A stretch of DNA of 64,000 nucleotides from Methanothrix sp. (GCA_026394555.1 JAPKXZ010000074.1:92424-156423); one strand, 5' to 3'; positions 14,320-23,561 are shown, counted from the first letter of the stretch. Translations and numbers: made by a program. Notes: generated from the sequence alone by a model not told the origin.

Positions 14320-15768
14320 ATGAGCCAGCGGCAGCTTCTGGCGAAACGAATTGGTCTGGTGGCCTTAACCAACCTGCTCGTGGAGGCAAACACACTCATT
14401 ATGCTCCCCCTTCTCACCAAGAACCTGCCAATATCCGAGTATGGCGTCTGGGTTCAGATCTCAGTGACCATAGGCCTTATTCCCGCCGTGGCCCTTCTGG
14501 GACTGCCTTACTCTATGGTGAGATTCCTGCCGTCCGCCAAAGGAAGAGAGAATATTCAGGAAATATTTTATTCGATGGCGGCGATAATTGCTATTGCCGG
14601 ACTGGTGGCAGCCACCGGAATTTTTCTCCTGGCAGAGCCGATTGCATCAGCTCTTTTCGATGGGCGCCAGAATATCGTCGAAGCACTTTCTATATTAGTC
14701 TTTTTAGAGTGTTTGATCAGCATTCCGTTCGCTTATCTCCGGGGCGTTCAGCAGATTAAAAAATACTCAGCATTTAATTTTGGGAAGGTATTTATCAGCT
14801 TGGTCCTGGTAATTTACTTCGTGCTTTCCGGCAAGGGAATTTTGGGAGCCGTGATGGGGCTGATATTCGCAGATATTCTGATATTTCTGGCGATGAGTTC
14901 GTTTGTATTCTCGGATGTGGGTGCATCATTTCCAAAATTCAAGAACATAAGAGAGCATCTGGTCTTCGGCATGCCTACCATCCCTGGGAATCTATCAAGT
15001 TGGATTGTAAACTCGAGCAATCGCTACGTTATTGGGCTCTTGATGGGGACAACCTTTGTAGGTTACTTTTCTCCGGGATATACCTTAGGCAATATGATCA
15101 ACTTGTTTATAGCACCGCTATCATTCATACTGCCAGCCGCACTTTCCAAGCATTACGATGAGCATGAGACGGAAGAAGTGATAGCTATCTTAGGATTCTC
15201 ACTGAAGTTTTTTCTGGCCTTGGGCATTCCTGCTGCCTTCGGACTGTCGCTCTTATCCCGACCCATATTGAATGTGCTGTCCACACCAGAAATCGCAGCT
15301 CAGGGGTATATGATAACACCATTTATGGCCTTAGGTGCTCTGTTTCTTGGAGCTTATGCTATCGTTGCGCAGATCATGGTCCTGGAAAAAAATACAGTAC
15401 TTACAGGTAAAATATGGATCATTGCCGCGGTTTTGAATCTTGGATCCAGCTTTCTGTTGATAACCTACGTGGGAATAATCGGAGGAGCTATCGCTACATT
15501 GATCTCATTCGCCTTCGTGTTTATTACTACTAGTTATTATGCCAAAAAATCGATAAAAATATCGTTCCACCTGAATTTTGTTGCTAAAAGCTTGGTAGCT
15601 TCGCTGGCCATGTCTTTTCTACTGCTCATACTAAGGCCGGAAGGTGTCGCAGGATTAGCTCTGTCCATAGCAATCGGCGCTCTGATGTACTTTATCGTTT
15701 TATTGGCATTAAAAGGATTTACAAAAGAGGAGATTGCGTTTATTAGAACTCTGCGATATAATAAGTAA
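14320..15768 (+). CDS. Polysaccharide flippase (Wzx/MATE-like, MOP superfamily)
   Basis: The 482-residue integral membrane protein has about 12-14 hydrophobic helices and the family start RIGLVALTNLLVEANTLIML. It belongs to the polysaccharide transporter (PST) group of the MOP superfamily, which moves lipid-linked oligosaccharides across the cytoplasmic membrane. GGTGATATT right before the ATG provides a good archaeal ribosome site. It stands directly upstream of the pseudaminic-acid operon, with its own spacer of 112 bp, so it is a natural candidate to flip glycan units containing the sugars made by the neighbouring genes; the cargo itself is inferred from context. Confidence 0.85.
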   Translation: MSQRQLLAKRIGLVALTNLLVEANTLIMLPLLTKNLPISEYGVWVQISVTIGLIPAVALLGLPYSMVRFLPSAKGRENIQEIFYSMAAIIAIAGLVAATGIFLLAEPIASALFDGRQNIVEALSILVFLECLISIPFAYLRGVQQIKKYSAFNFGKVFISLVLVIYFVLSGKGILGAVMGLIFADILIFLAMSSFVFSDVGASFPKFKNIREHLVFGMPTIPGNLSSWIVNSSNRYVIGLLMGTTFVGYFSPGYTLGNMINLFIAPLSFILPAALSKHYDEHETEEVIAILGFSLKFFLALGIPAAFGLSLLSRPILNVLSTPEIAAQGYMITPFMALGALFLGAYAIVAQIMVLEKNTVLTGKIWIIAAVLNLGSSFLLITYVGIIGGAIATLISFAFVFITTSYYAKKSIKISFHLNFVAKSLVASLAMSFLLLILRPEGVAGLALSIAIGALMYFIVLLALKGFTKEEIAFIRTLRYNK

Positions 15769-15811
15769 ATGGCTTGAGGACGAGCGGAATTAAACCGGCA
15801 AGTCGAGAAGC

Positions 15812-15819
15812 CTTTAAAT
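15812..15819 (+). promoter_or_regulatory. TATA box for the pseudaminic-acid operon
   Basis: CTTTAAAT lies about 60 bp before the pseB ATG and would start transcription near 15840. The genes from 15881 to 21743 overlap or abut, with pseI 35 bp further on, so one promoter could serve them all. Confidence 0.4.
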
Positions 15820-15880
15820 CCTGGTCGCGTATAGATCCATTTATTACATCCGGTGCGGCAATAATCCAAAAGGGAATTCA

Positions 15881-16861
15881 ATGTTCGACGATCTTAATAT
15901 CCTGGTCACGGGTGGAACGGGCTCTTTCGGCAGGAAGTTCACAGAGATAATGCTTCGCGAATACAGCCCTAGACGGCTGGTAATCTTTAGCAGAGGCGAA
16001 CTCAAACAGCATGAGATGCGCCAGATATTTCCCGACACGGGAAACTCCCCGGTGCGTTACTTCATTGGCGATGTAAGAGATAAAGAGCGCCTTTACAGAG
16101 CCTTCAATAAAGTTGATGTGGTTATACATGCCGCTGCTCTTAAGCAGGTTCCTGCTTGCGAATATAATCCATTTGAAGCTATTCAGACCAATATCATCGG
16201 TGCTAAGAATGTGATAGATGCGGCTATTGATCGCGGTGTGAAAACGGTCATGGCCATTAGCACGGATAAAGCCGTCAACCCCATCAATCTTTATGGTGCG
16301 ACTAAGCTATGTGCCGAGAAGATGTTCGTCCAGGCCAATGCCTATTCCGGCGTTGAAGGCCCCAAATTTTCCGTATGCCGCTATGGAAATGTTGTTGGCA
16401 GCCGTGGCAGCGTCATGCCCCTCTTCAAGAAACAACGTGAGTGTGGAACAGTTACGGTTACGGATCCTCGCATGACCAGGTTTTGGATCACCCTCAATCG
16501 GGGCGTTAGGTTTGTGATGCAGTGCACAGAAGATATGCATGGCGGTGAGATATTCGTGCCCAAGATTCCCAGCTCCAAGATCATGGATCTGACGCAAGCG
16601 ATGGCACCCGGGTGCGCCGTAAACTACATCGGTATTAGGGGCGGAGAGAAGCTGCATGAGGTTCTTGTCTCTGAAGATGAGGCTAGACATGCCGTTGTGC
16701 TGGATGATAAGTATGTGATCATGCCCACTCATCCCTGGTGGAAAGTGGAAAACTGGGCGGGCTCCACGAGGATGGAAGAAGGCTCAAGCTATTCCAGTGA
16801 CAGCAACGAAGAGTGGTTATCCGTGGAGGAGTTGAGACGGCTTGGCGAGGGCGAGGAGTGA
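15881..16861 (+). CDS. pseB: UDP-GlcNAc 4,6-dehydratase (inverting), PseB
   Basis: This 326-residue extended short-chain dehydrogenase carries the NAD(P) motif TGGTGSFG (10-17), the catalytic region STDKAVNPINLYGATK (127-142, with the YxxxK pair) and ALKQVPACEYNPFEA. The inverting dehydratase makes UDP-2-acetamido-2,6-dideoxy-beta-L-arabino-hexos-4-ulose, the first step of pseudaminic acid synthesis. Its identity is strengthened by the following ordered set of Pse genes. The last 20 bases overlap the start of pseC. It acts in the cytoplasm and takes UDP-GlcNAc, for which GlmS and GlmU-like genes lie at 29435-32448. Confidence 0.93.
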   Translation: MFDDLNILVTGGTGSFGRKFTEIMLREYSPRRLVIFSRGELKQHEMRQIFPDTGNSPVRYFIGDVRDKERLYRAFNKVDVVIHAAALKQVPACEYNPFEAIQTNIIGAKNVIDAAIDRGVKTVMAISTDKAVNPINLYGATKLCAEKMFVQANAYSGVEGPKFSVCRYGNVVGSRGSVMPLFKKQRECGTVTVTDPRMTRFWITLNRGVRFVMQCTEDMHGGEIFVPKIPSSKIMDLTQAMAPGCAVNYIGIRGGEKLHEVLVSEDEARHAVVLDDKYVIMPTHPWWKVENWAGSTRMEEGSSYSSDSNEEWLSVEELRRLGEGEE

Positions 16862-18047
16862 AGAAAAGCTGGCGATAGAGGGCGGAAGGCCGGTGCGCCG
16901 GACTTTTCTTCCCTATGGACATCAGAGCATCGATGAAGAGGACATCCAAGCAGTAGTTCGAGTCCTTCAATCCGACTGGATCACTACTGGCCCCAAGGTC
17001 GTCGAATTTGAGGAAGCCTTTACAGGTCGCGTGGACGCAAAGCACGCGGTTGCCTTCAGCTCCGGCACTGCCGCCCTGCACGGTGCGGCCTATGCTGCTG
17101 GCCTGCAGCCGGGTGACGAGGCCATCACCACGCCCATGACTTTTTGCGCTACTGCTAATTGCATTCTCTACCAGGGTGCAACACCTGTATTTGCCGATGT
17201 TACTGCCGATACTCTAAACATTAATCCTGAAGACGTGGCAAGCCGCATAACGGAAAAAACAAAGGCCATCATACCTGTGGATTATGCCGGCCATCCGGCA
17301 GATCTCGATCCGATTAGGGAGCTGGCCGAGGAGAGGAACCTCATAGTAATCGAGGATGCCTGCCACGCCCTTGGTGCCGGATACAAAGGAAAACAGGTGG
17401 GCGGGATTTGTGATATGACCGTCTTCAGCTTTCATCCTGTCAAACACATCACCACAGGGGAAGGCGGCATGGTTACCACTGACGATGCTGATATGGCAGC
17501 AAGACTGCGGCTTTTTCGCAATCACGGGATAGAGGGCGATGCCCGGCAGCGCCAGGCAAAAGGGCAGTGGTATTATGAAATGGTGGATCTGGGATACAAT
17601 TATCGTCTCACAGATATCGGTTGCGCACTCGGGCAGTCGCAGCTAAAGAAGTTGGATCAGAACCTTTCTCGCAGGCGAGAGATAGCAGCGTGCTATAATG
17701 CTGCATTAAAAGACATCCACGGGATTATATTGCCGACGGTAAAAAAAGAGGCTTTGCCAGCCTGGCATTTGTATCCGATCCGGTTCGATCAATCATCTTT
17801 TCGTGCCGGACGGACAGAGATCTTTGCTGCTCTGCGAGCGGAGAACATAGGCGTAAACGTCCACTATATCCCAGTCCACACTCATCCCTTTTACCAGAAA
17901 CGCTTTGGCTATCATGGCAACGAGTATCCGGTTGCACAGGCCGCTTATGAGACCCTTATATCCTTGCCCATGTTCCATGGCATGACTGATCAGGATGCAG
18001 AAAACGTAATCGATGCGACAGAGAAGGTGTTTGGGCATTATGCATAA
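16842..18047 (+). CDS. pseC: UDP-4-keto-sugar aminotransferase, PseC
   Basis: The 401-residue DegT/DnrJ/EryC1 aminotransferase has the PLP lysine at 201 in SFHPVKHITTGEGGM, with IEDACHALGAGY upstream. PseC transfers an amino group from glutamate to C4 of the PseB product to give UDP-4-amino-4,6-dideoxy-beta-L-AltNAc. The N-terminus fits the family from LAIEGGRPVRR onward. No ATG is available there; the TTG at 16842, with GGAGGA about 11 bp upstream and inside the end of pseB, is the best start. The stop overlaps the next gene by 8 nt. Position between pseB and the Pse methylase supports the call. Confidence 0.92.
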   Translation: MARARSEEKLAIEGGRPVRRTFLPYGHQSIDEEDIQAVVRVLQSDWITTGPKVVEFEEAFTGRVDAKHAVAFSSGTAALHGAAYAAGLQPGDEAITTPMTFCATANCILYQGATPVFADVTADTLNINPEDVASRITEKTKAIIPVDYAGHPADLDPIRELAEERNLIVIEDACHALGAGYKGKQVGGICDMTVFSFHPVKHITTGEGGMVTTDDADMAARLRLFRNHGIEGDARQRQAKGQWYYEMVDLGYNYRLTDIGCALGQSQLKKLDQNLSRRREIAACYNAALKDIHGIILPTVKKEALPAWHLYPIRFDQSSFRAGRTEIFAALRAENIGVNVHYIPVHTHPFYQKRFGYHGNEYPVAQAAYETLISLPMFHGMTDQDAENVIDATEKVFGHYA

Positions 18048-18690
18048 TCTAACCGAGCAGGCTTCAAAATGGAGTGGAGCCTTTGGTCGTGAGTACACAG
18101 AACGAAATCCCCAATCCATCGAGGAGATGGAGGAGCTTTACACCAGGAATTACGGATTAACCAGGACAGAACTGAATCGGAGATTTCTGGATAATCTGGA
18201 TCGCTCAATTAGGATTTTAGAGGTAGGCTCAAATGTCGGTAATCAGCTCCTCTGCCTGCAAAGAATGGGCTTTGATTGCCTTTATGGCATCGAGTTGCAA
18301 AGTTATGCCGTCGAGATCGCCAAATCAAAAAGCAAAAATATTAACATCATTCAGGGGGAAGCATCCGATATACCCTTCAAAGATAGCTTTTTTGATATGG
18401 TCTTCACTTCCGGCGTACTCATCCATATCTCGCCCAAAAAATTGCCGGATGTTCTTGAGGAGATTCATAGGTGCACAAAGAAATACATCTTTGGCTTTGA
18501 GTACTATTCAGATGAGACCAAAGAGATCCCTTATCGAGGCAATAGCGATCTTCTTTGGAAGGCAGATTTTGCGGAAAAGTATCTCGAGCTGTTTGATGAT
18601 CTGACCCTTGTAAAAGAAGAGCGCATCAAATATTTAGGAAATGATAATGTAGATACAATGTTTCTCTTGAAAAAAGAATTACTGATATGA
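18040..18690 (+). CDS. Pseudaminic-acid biosynthesis-associated methyltransferase
   Basis: The 216-residue class I methyltransferase resembles the 'pseudaminic acid biosynthesis-associated methylase' family that occurs inside Pse clusters. Features are WSGAFGREYTERNP near the start, motif I RILEVGSNVGNQLLCL, and the late motif FTSGVLIHISPKKLPDVLEE. The exact acceptor is unknown; methylation of the sugar or its carrier is possible. The ATG at 18040 overlaps the pseC stop by 8 nt, and its stop overlaps the pseF start by 4 nt (ATGA). A Met nine residues earlier exists but would start inside pseC without a better ribosome site. Confidence 0.85.
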   Translation: MHNLTEQASKWSGAFGREYTERNPQSIEEMEELYTRNYGLTRTELNRRFLDNLDRSIRILEVGSNVGNQLLCLQRMGFDCLYGIELQSYAVEIAKSKSKNINIIQGEASDIPFKDSFFDMVFTSGVLIHISPKKLPDVLEEIHRCTKKYIFGFEYYSDETKEIPYRGNSDLLWKADFAEKYLELFDDLTLVKEERIKYLGNDNVDTMFLLKKELLI

Positions 18691-19418
18691 AAATCGTAGC
18701 CATAGTTCAGGCTCGCATGGGGAGCTCTCGCCTGCCGGGCAAAGCGCTAAAGGATATTCATGGCAGGACCATGCTGGCCAGAGTTGTCCGGCGAGCTTTG
18801 CGCTCTGCCTTAATTGACAAGCTGGTTGTGGCAACTACCGAGAAAAAAGCCGATGATGCCATAGTCTCTGAGTGCGATTCTTTGGGCATCTCTTGTTTTC
18901 GTGGCTCGGAAGATGACGTTCTTGATCGCTACTATCAGGCGGCCAAGACTTTTTCTGCGGATTCTATCGTGCGCATAACTTCGGACTGCCCGCTCATCGA
19001 TGCGGAAATTATCGATCGTGTCGTGCAGGATTTTTTGGATAACGGCCCGGACTATGCCAGTAATACCATTGAGAGTACATATCCTCGCGGCCTGGATGTG
19101 GAGGTCTTCACCTTTGATGCCCTAAAAAAAGCATGGTGTGAAGCCTCCGCGGATTTCCAGCACGTGCACGTTACTCCTTACATCTATCAGCATCCAGAGC
19201 AGTTCAGAATACTCTCGGTAAGCGGGGATGAGGACGAGAGTCGTTATCGCTGGACGGTTGATACCAGAGAGGATCTGGCCCTTATTCGAGCCGTCTATGC
19301 AAAGATCAATAGAGATGACCTTTTCTCCTGGAGAGATGTGCTGGAGCTTTTCAGAAAGGAGCCAAATTTGGCAGAGGTAAACCGTCACATACGTCAGAAG
19401 TCTCTGGAGGAGTGCTGA
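18687..19418 (+). CDS. pseF: CMP-pseudaminic acid cytidylyltransferase, PseF
   Basis: The 243-residue protein belongs to the SpsF/KdsB-like cytidylyltransferase family: VQARMGSSRLPGKAL near the N-terminus binds the CTP phosphates, and ITSDCPLIDAEIIDRVV and RYRWTVDTREDLALI are the metal- and sugar-binding regions. PseF activates the free nine-carbon sugar with CTP. The start ATG overlaps the stop of the methylase gene (ATGA). The next gene, pseG, starts 3 nt after its stop. The annotation relies on family plus operon context; SpsF-type proteins alone would be ambiguous. Confidence 0.88.
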   Translation: MKIVAIVQARMGSSRLPGKALKDIHGRTMLARVVRRALRSALIDKLVVATTEKKADDAIVSECDSLGISCFRGSEDDVLDRYYQAAKTFSADSIVRITSDCPLIDAEIIDRVVQDFLDNGPDYASNTIESTYPRGLDVEVFTFDALKKAWCEASADFQHVHVTPYIYQHPEQFRILSVSGDEDESRYRWTVDTREDLALIRAVYAKINRDDLFSWRDVLELFRKEPNLAEVNRHIRQKSLEEC

Positions 19419-19421
19419 GAA

Positions 19422-20456
19422 ATGGTCCCAACACTGCTTATTCGGGCAGATGCCAGCCAGGAGATGGGAACCGGCCATGTTATGCGCTGCCTGGCCCTGG
19501 CCCAAGCGTGGAAGGATGTAGGCGGCAATCCTATATTTGCCATGTCTGCGAAGACAGAGTCAATTGAGTCTAGGTTGAAATCAGAAGGTTTTGAGGTTAT
19601 CTCTTTAGATGCTGATCCGGGTAGTGTAGCAGATGCTTACCAGACCGCAGATATTTCTGCCAGGAAAAATGCTTGTTTTGTGATAGTTGATGGTTATCAT
19701 TTTGGATCACTCTATCAAAAGCTTATGAAGAGCTTAGGAGTGCGATTTCTTTTTATAGATGATAATGGGCATGCGGATCATTATTATGCAGACATCGTAC
19801 TGAACCAAAATATCCATGCCGATAAAAAGCTTTACTACCATAGAGAGAATTACACAAAGCTTCTTCTTGGCACAAAATATGTTCTTCTGCGTCGTGAGTT
19901 CCGAGATTTTCGAAATTGGATCCGAGACGTACCTAATGCTGTCAGGAATATTCTGGTTACTTTTGGGGGAAGCGATCCAACCAATGCAACTTGCAAGACA
20001 ATCCAGGCTTTAGAACAATTAAACATAACGGATGTTCAAATCAGAATAGTTGCAGGGGGCAGCAACTACCGTTATTCACAACTCCAGTCCTTTGCAGAAA
20101 GTCGACATTGGATCCGGATCGACCGAAATGTGACCAATATGCCGGAATTGATGACATGGGCCGATATTGCCGTTTCTGCAGCGGGCAGTACGGTATGGGA
20201 GCTGGCTTTTATGGGCTTGCCGAGCCTGATAATGATTGTTGCAGATAATCAGTATAAAGCAGCATCCGAGCTGGATAGGACGGGATGCTTCAAATTGGTT
20301 CAAGAACATAATTTATCGGAGGAGCTCAATAAACTCTTGCTGAGCAAGTCACTCAGATCTTCATATGCACATCGCTGCAAAGACTTAGTTGATGGTGATG
20401 GTTGTATGCGTGTCTTGTCAGCTATATTTAAGGAAGTGGAGGATTTGCATGATTAA
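19422..20456 (+). CDS. pseG: UDP-2,4-diacetamido-2,4,6-trideoxy-beta-L-altropyranose hydrolase, PseG
   Basis: The 344-residue GT-B-fold hydrolase removes UDP from UDP-6-deoxy-AltdiNAc to free the sugar for condensation by PseI. Typical features are the start LIRADASQEMGTGHVMRC (catalytic His in GTGHVMRC), VDGYHFG, FIDDNGHADHYYADIVLNQN, ILVTFGGSDPTNATCKTIQA, and the C-terminal nucleotide-binding SAAGSTVWELAFMGLP. From about 19550 onward codon use turns AT-rich, as in the next genes. It ends 8 nt inside the pseH start. All parts of the family are present and unbroken. Confidence 0.92.
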   Translation: MVPTLLIRADASQEMGTGHVMRCLALAQAWKDVGGNPIFAMSAKTESIESRLKSEGFEVISLDADPGSVADAYQTADISARKNACFVIVDGYHFGSLYQKLMKSLGVRFLFIDDNGHADHYYADIVLNQNIHADKKLYYHRENYTKLLLGTKYVLLRREFRDFRNWIRDVPNAVRNILVTFGGSDPTNATCKTIQALEQLNITDVQIRIVAGGSNYRYSQLQSFAESRHWIRIDRNVTNMPELMTWADIAVSAAGSTVWELAFMGLPSLIMIVADNQYKAASELDRTGCFKLVQEHNLSEELNKLLLSKSLRSSYAHRCKDLVDGDGCMRVLSAIFKEVEDLHD

Positions 20457-21000
20457 CGTTCGTGATGTATCTCTAGATGATATCGAAAAAATAAGGACTT
20501 GGAGGAATAACCCCGCCGTAGCTAAATATATGTATACTGATCACTATATATCTCTCGAAGAACATCAGCGCTGGTTCAATCGTATCCATGCAGATCCCTC
20601 GATGAGATACTGGATTATAGTAAGCGATGGAACTGATGTTGGTGTAATTGGGCTTTCTAATATAGATCATGTGAACAAGCGCGCATCTTGGGCATTCTAC
20701 CTTGCGGAAGAGAGTGCAAGAGGAAAAGGCATTGGCAGCTACCTGGAATATTTTATATTAAATTACTCATTTGAGGATCTCAAGCTTAATAAACTATGTT
20801 GTGAGGTACTTGATATAAATAAGAATGTAGTAGATATGCATAAATCATTTGGTTTTAAAGAAGAAGGATACTTTAGGCAACACATTTGGAAAATTGATGA
20901 GGCACATGATGTCCATGTCCTCGCGATTCTAGCAGTAGAGTGGGCGGCAATTAAAGATAGCATATGCGTTCGCCTAAAGCAGAAGGGTGTCCTACCGTGA
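20449..21000 (+). CDS. pseH: N-acetyltransferase PseH (GNAT)
   Basis: This 183-residue GNAT-fold protein acetylates the 4-amino group of the PseC product using acetyl-CoA. Recognisable are the start MINVRDVSLDDIEKIRTWRN, WRNNPAVAKYMYTDHYISLE, ASWAFYLAEESARGKGIGSY (the CoA-binding R/Q-x-x-G-x-G/A motif is RGKGIGS), and NKNVVDMHKSFGFKEEGYFR. The ATG at 20449 is preceded by GGAGG at 20437 and overlaps the pseG stop by 8 nt. Its TGA shares bases with the GTG start of the following SDR gene. Family and position agree on PseH. Confidence 0.9.
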   Translation: MINVRDVSLDDIEKIRTWRNNPAVAKYMYTDHYISLEEHQRWFNRIHADPSMRYWIIVSDGTDVGVIGLSNIDHVNKRASWAFYLAEESARGKGIGSYLEYFILNYSFEDLKLNKLCCEVLDINKNVVDMHKSFGFKEEGYFRQHIWKIDEAHDVHVLAILAVEWAAIKDSICVRLKQKGVLP

Positions 21001-21743
21001 AAACTAATAGAGAGCTTACGGCTCTGATTACAGGCAGCTCGCGCGGAATTGGCAAAGCTATTGCAGTTGAGCTTGCGTCCTATGGAATATCAATAATTCT
21101 CAATTATATTGATAGCGATGATGAAGCTGCTGGATTATCTCAAGAGATGCACAATAATGGCCGGAACGTGCTTGCTATAAAGGCGGATGTGGCTGATAGA
21201 TCACAGGTAAAACTGATGGTTGCAAGAACGGTTGAGGAGTTTGGAAAGATAGATATTCTGGTCAACAATGCTGGCATCACATTGGATAAGACCATCAAGA
21301 ACCTATCTTACAGTGATTGGGATTCAGTTCTATCTGTGAATCTGACGGGCGTATTTAATGTGACGAAAGAAGTACTTCCTCATATGATCCCATTAGGGCG
21401 AGGTTGTATTATTAATATTTCATCAGTTATAGGTCAAACCGGGGCAGTCGGTCAGTCGAATTATTCGGCATCTAAGGCGGGCGTAATTGGTTTTTCGAAG
21501 TCATGTGCCTTAGAGGTGGCTAGATACGGCATTACTGTAAATGCAATTTGTCCAGGATATGTAGAGACTGACATGCTCAAAGCTGTACCTGCAGATGTTT
21601 TGGATAAGATAAAGCAACGTATTCCCCTTCGACGTTTTGCCAGGCCAGAGGAGATCGCAAAGTTGGTTCGTTTTTTAGCAACGGATGGAGATTATATCAC
21701 TGGCCAGTGCATTAACATTAATGGTGGCGTATTTACTGGATAA
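20997..21743 (+). CDS. Short-chain dehydrogenase/reductase, FabG-like
   Basis: The 248-residue classical SDR shows the NADP motif TGSSRGIGKAIA, the NNAG motif (LVNNAGITLDKTI), the active site Ser with YSASKAGVIGFSKS (YxxxK), and the C-terminal ITGQCININGGVFTG. It is closest to 3-oxoacyl-(ACP) reductases of the FabG type. Archaea have no bacterial fatty-acid synthase, so its substrate is probably a sugar or other ketone; sitting between pseH and pseI, it could reduce a keto-sugar of the same pathway, which is inference. I chose GTG 20997, coupled to the pseH stop (GTGA). An ATG at 20964 would add 11 unconserved residues. Confidence 0.82.
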   Translation: MKTNRELTALITGSSRGIGKAIAVELASYGISIILNYIDSDDEAAGLSQEMHNNGRNVLAIKADVADRSQVKLMVARTVEEFGKIDILVNNAGITLDKTIKNLSYSDWDSVLSVNLTGVFNVTKEVLPHMIPLGRGCIINISSVIGQTGAVGQSNYSASKAGVIGFSKSCALEVARYGITVNAICPGYVETDMLKAVPADVLDKIKQRIPLRRFARPEEIAKLVRFLATDGDYITGQCININGGVFTG

Positions 21744-21778
21744 GCTAATATAATTTTAATCATTGATAAGATGATATT

Positions 21779-22843
21779 ATGAGCGGTTTAATCGAGATCG
21801 ATGGGACACAAATTGGACCTGGCTTGCCGGTTTACATTATTGCCGAGATATCGGCTAATCATAACCAGAGCTACGATGAGGCCGTAAAATTAATTCATGC
21901 CGCCAAGAACGCCGGTGCAGATGCTGTTAAGCTGCAGACCTACACTCCCGACACCATAACTATCGACTGCAAGAGCGAGATTTTCCGCATTGGCACGGGC
22001 ACTTTGTGGGAGGGCAGGTTCCTTTACGACCTCTATGGCGAGGCTTATACCCCCTGGGAATGGCATGCCGGATTATTTGAAGAGGCAAGATCGCTGGAGA
22101 TGGATATATTCTCCACAGCCTTCGATCCGTCAGCCGTGGATTTCTTGGAAGAGCTATCTGTTCCCGTGCATAAGATAGCTTCGTTTGAGATCGTAGACAT
22201 ACCACTCATTGAGAAGATGGCGGCCACCGGCAAGCCTTTGATCATTTCCACAGGCATGGCCACCTTAGGAGAGATTGAAGAGGCGGTGCAGGCGGCGCGC
22301 GGTGCCGGTGCCAAGCAGATCGCACTTCTCAAATGCACCAGTGCCTATCCTGCCACTGCCGAGGAGATGAACCTATGCACCATTCCCCACCTCGCGGAGG
22401 CATTCGGCGTTCCTGTGGGCCTGTCGGACCACACACTGGGCATAGAGGTGCCAGTGGCCGCGGTCTGTATGGGTGCATGCATAATCGAGAAGCATTTTAC
22501 TCTTTCTCGGTCAAAATCCGGACCGGACAGTGCCTTTTCCCTTGAGCCGCATGAATTTAAGTCAATGGTCAAGGCCATACGCATCGCTGAGAAGTCCTTG
22601 GGGAAGGTGCACTACGGCGTTAGCGCAGAGGAGGCCAAGAGCAAGGTCTTCAGGAAGTCCCTCTTTATTGTAAAGGATGTCAAAGAGGGAGAGATTTTAA
22701 CACACGAAAACGTTCGGTCCATACGTCCCGGCTACGGCCTTCACCCAAGACATTTGAAGGACGTGCTTGGTAGGCACGTTGCGTATGATTTGAGGAAGGG
22801 CACACCTCTGACTTTTGATATGATAAGCAGGCGAGACACATGA
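21779..22843 (+). CDS. pseI: Pseudaminic acid synthase, PseI
   Basis: The 354-residue NeuB-family enzyme condenses 6-deoxy-AltdiNAc with phosphoenolpyruvate to form pseudaminic acid. It shows the TIM-barrel motifs YIIAEISANHNQSYDEA, DAVKLQTYTPDTIT, FSTAFDPSAVDFLEEL, GLSDHTLGIEVPVAAV and IEKHFTLSRSKSGPDSAFSL, then the C-terminal antifreeze-like SAF domain (about 290-350) with RSIRPGYGLHPRHLKDVLG. The 35-bp spacer from the SDR gene contains a GATGATATT ribosome site. Its base composition is more GC-rich than that of pseG/H, suggesting that the operon was assembled from parts of different history. With PseB, C, F, G and H the set is complete. Confidence 0.93.
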   Translation: MSGLIEIDGTQIGPGLPVYIIAEISANHNQSYDEAVKLIHAAKNAGADAVKLQTYTPDTITIDCKSEIFRIGTGTLWEGRFLYDLYGEAYTPWEWHAGLFEEARSLEMDIFSTAFDPSAVDFLEELSVPVHKIASFEIVDIPLIEKMAATGKPLIISTGMATLGEIEEAVQAARGAGAKQIALLKCTSAYPATAEEMNLCTIPHLAEAFGVPVGLSDHTLGIEVPVAAVCMGACIIEKHFTLSRSKSGPDSAFSLEPHEFKSMVKAIRIAEKSLGKVHYGVSAEEAKSKVFRKSLFIVKDVKEGEILTHENVRSIRPGYGLHPRHLKDVLGRHVAYDLRKGTPLTFDMISRRDT

Positions 22844-22856
22844 AATTGGGGATATT

Positions 22857-23540
22857 ATGATTATTGAAGAAATTGATAAAGCGTTTCATTGCGGCAAACG
22901 TCCCGGCAAGTTTCATTTTAAGATACGTGTGGGTGATAAATACGCAATAATTAGGAAATTTGTCTCGGGAAAAAATATCCTGGATATTGGTTGCACAGGT
23001 GGTGATCCTGATGCATATTCCAATGAACTCTGGGTCCATGGGTATATTAAAAGGCACGCGAAATCTGCAAAAGGCCTAGATCTCAATAAAAATGAGGTGG
23101 AACGGTTGAATGGTCTAGGATATGATATAGTTGTTGGAAATGCAGAAAATTTCAATTTGAATGAGACATTTGATGTTGTTTTTTCGGGCGATTTGATTGA
23201 GCACCTATCTAATCCAGGACTATTTTTGAAAAGTGCCAGGTTGCATATGGGACAAGAGAGCCGTTTAATCCTTGTGACACCTAATCCCTATAGATATGGT
23301 CGTATTATAGATATAGTATTAAGAGGATATGTGCGCAACCATGCTGATCATACCTGCTGGTTTGATCCTGTTACGTTATCTCAGTTATTAGATTTTCATG
23401 ACCTCAGAGTGGAAACAATATATTGGACAGGATATACAAAGAGATTCATTAAATATCTAGGCACCTCGGTTATCGATAAGCTGTCATTTAAGGGGATACT
23501 TGCCCAAGACTTCATTATTGTGGCAAAGATGAAGACTTGA
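22857..23540 (+). CDS. Class I SAM-dependent methyltransferase
   Basis: The 227-residue protein contains the SAM motif NILDIGCTGGDPDAYSNELW and the family loop DVVFSGDLIEHLSNPGLFLK, with VTPNPYRYGRIID further on. It resembles methyltransferases of polysaccharide clusters related to UbiE/Methyltransf_11. Its ATG follows pseI by 13 bp with GGGGATATT ahead, so it is probably the last gene of the Pse operon; it is then convergent with the gene ending at 23562. Coding bias is AT-rich. The acceptor cannot be named. Confidence 0.8.
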   Translation: MIIEEIDKAFHCGKRPGKFHFKIRVGDKYAIIRKFVSGKNILDIGCTGGDPDAYSNELWVHGYIKRHAKSAKGLDLNKNEVERLNGLGYDIVVGNAENFNLNETFDVVFSGDLIEHLSNPGLFLKSARLHMGQESRLILVTPNPYRYGRIIDIVLRGYVRNHADHTCWFDPVTLSQLLDFHDLRVETIYWTGYTKRFIKYLGTSVIDKLSFKGILAQDFIIVAKMKT

Positions 23541-23561
23541 GATTATTATTATTCCTTTCTC

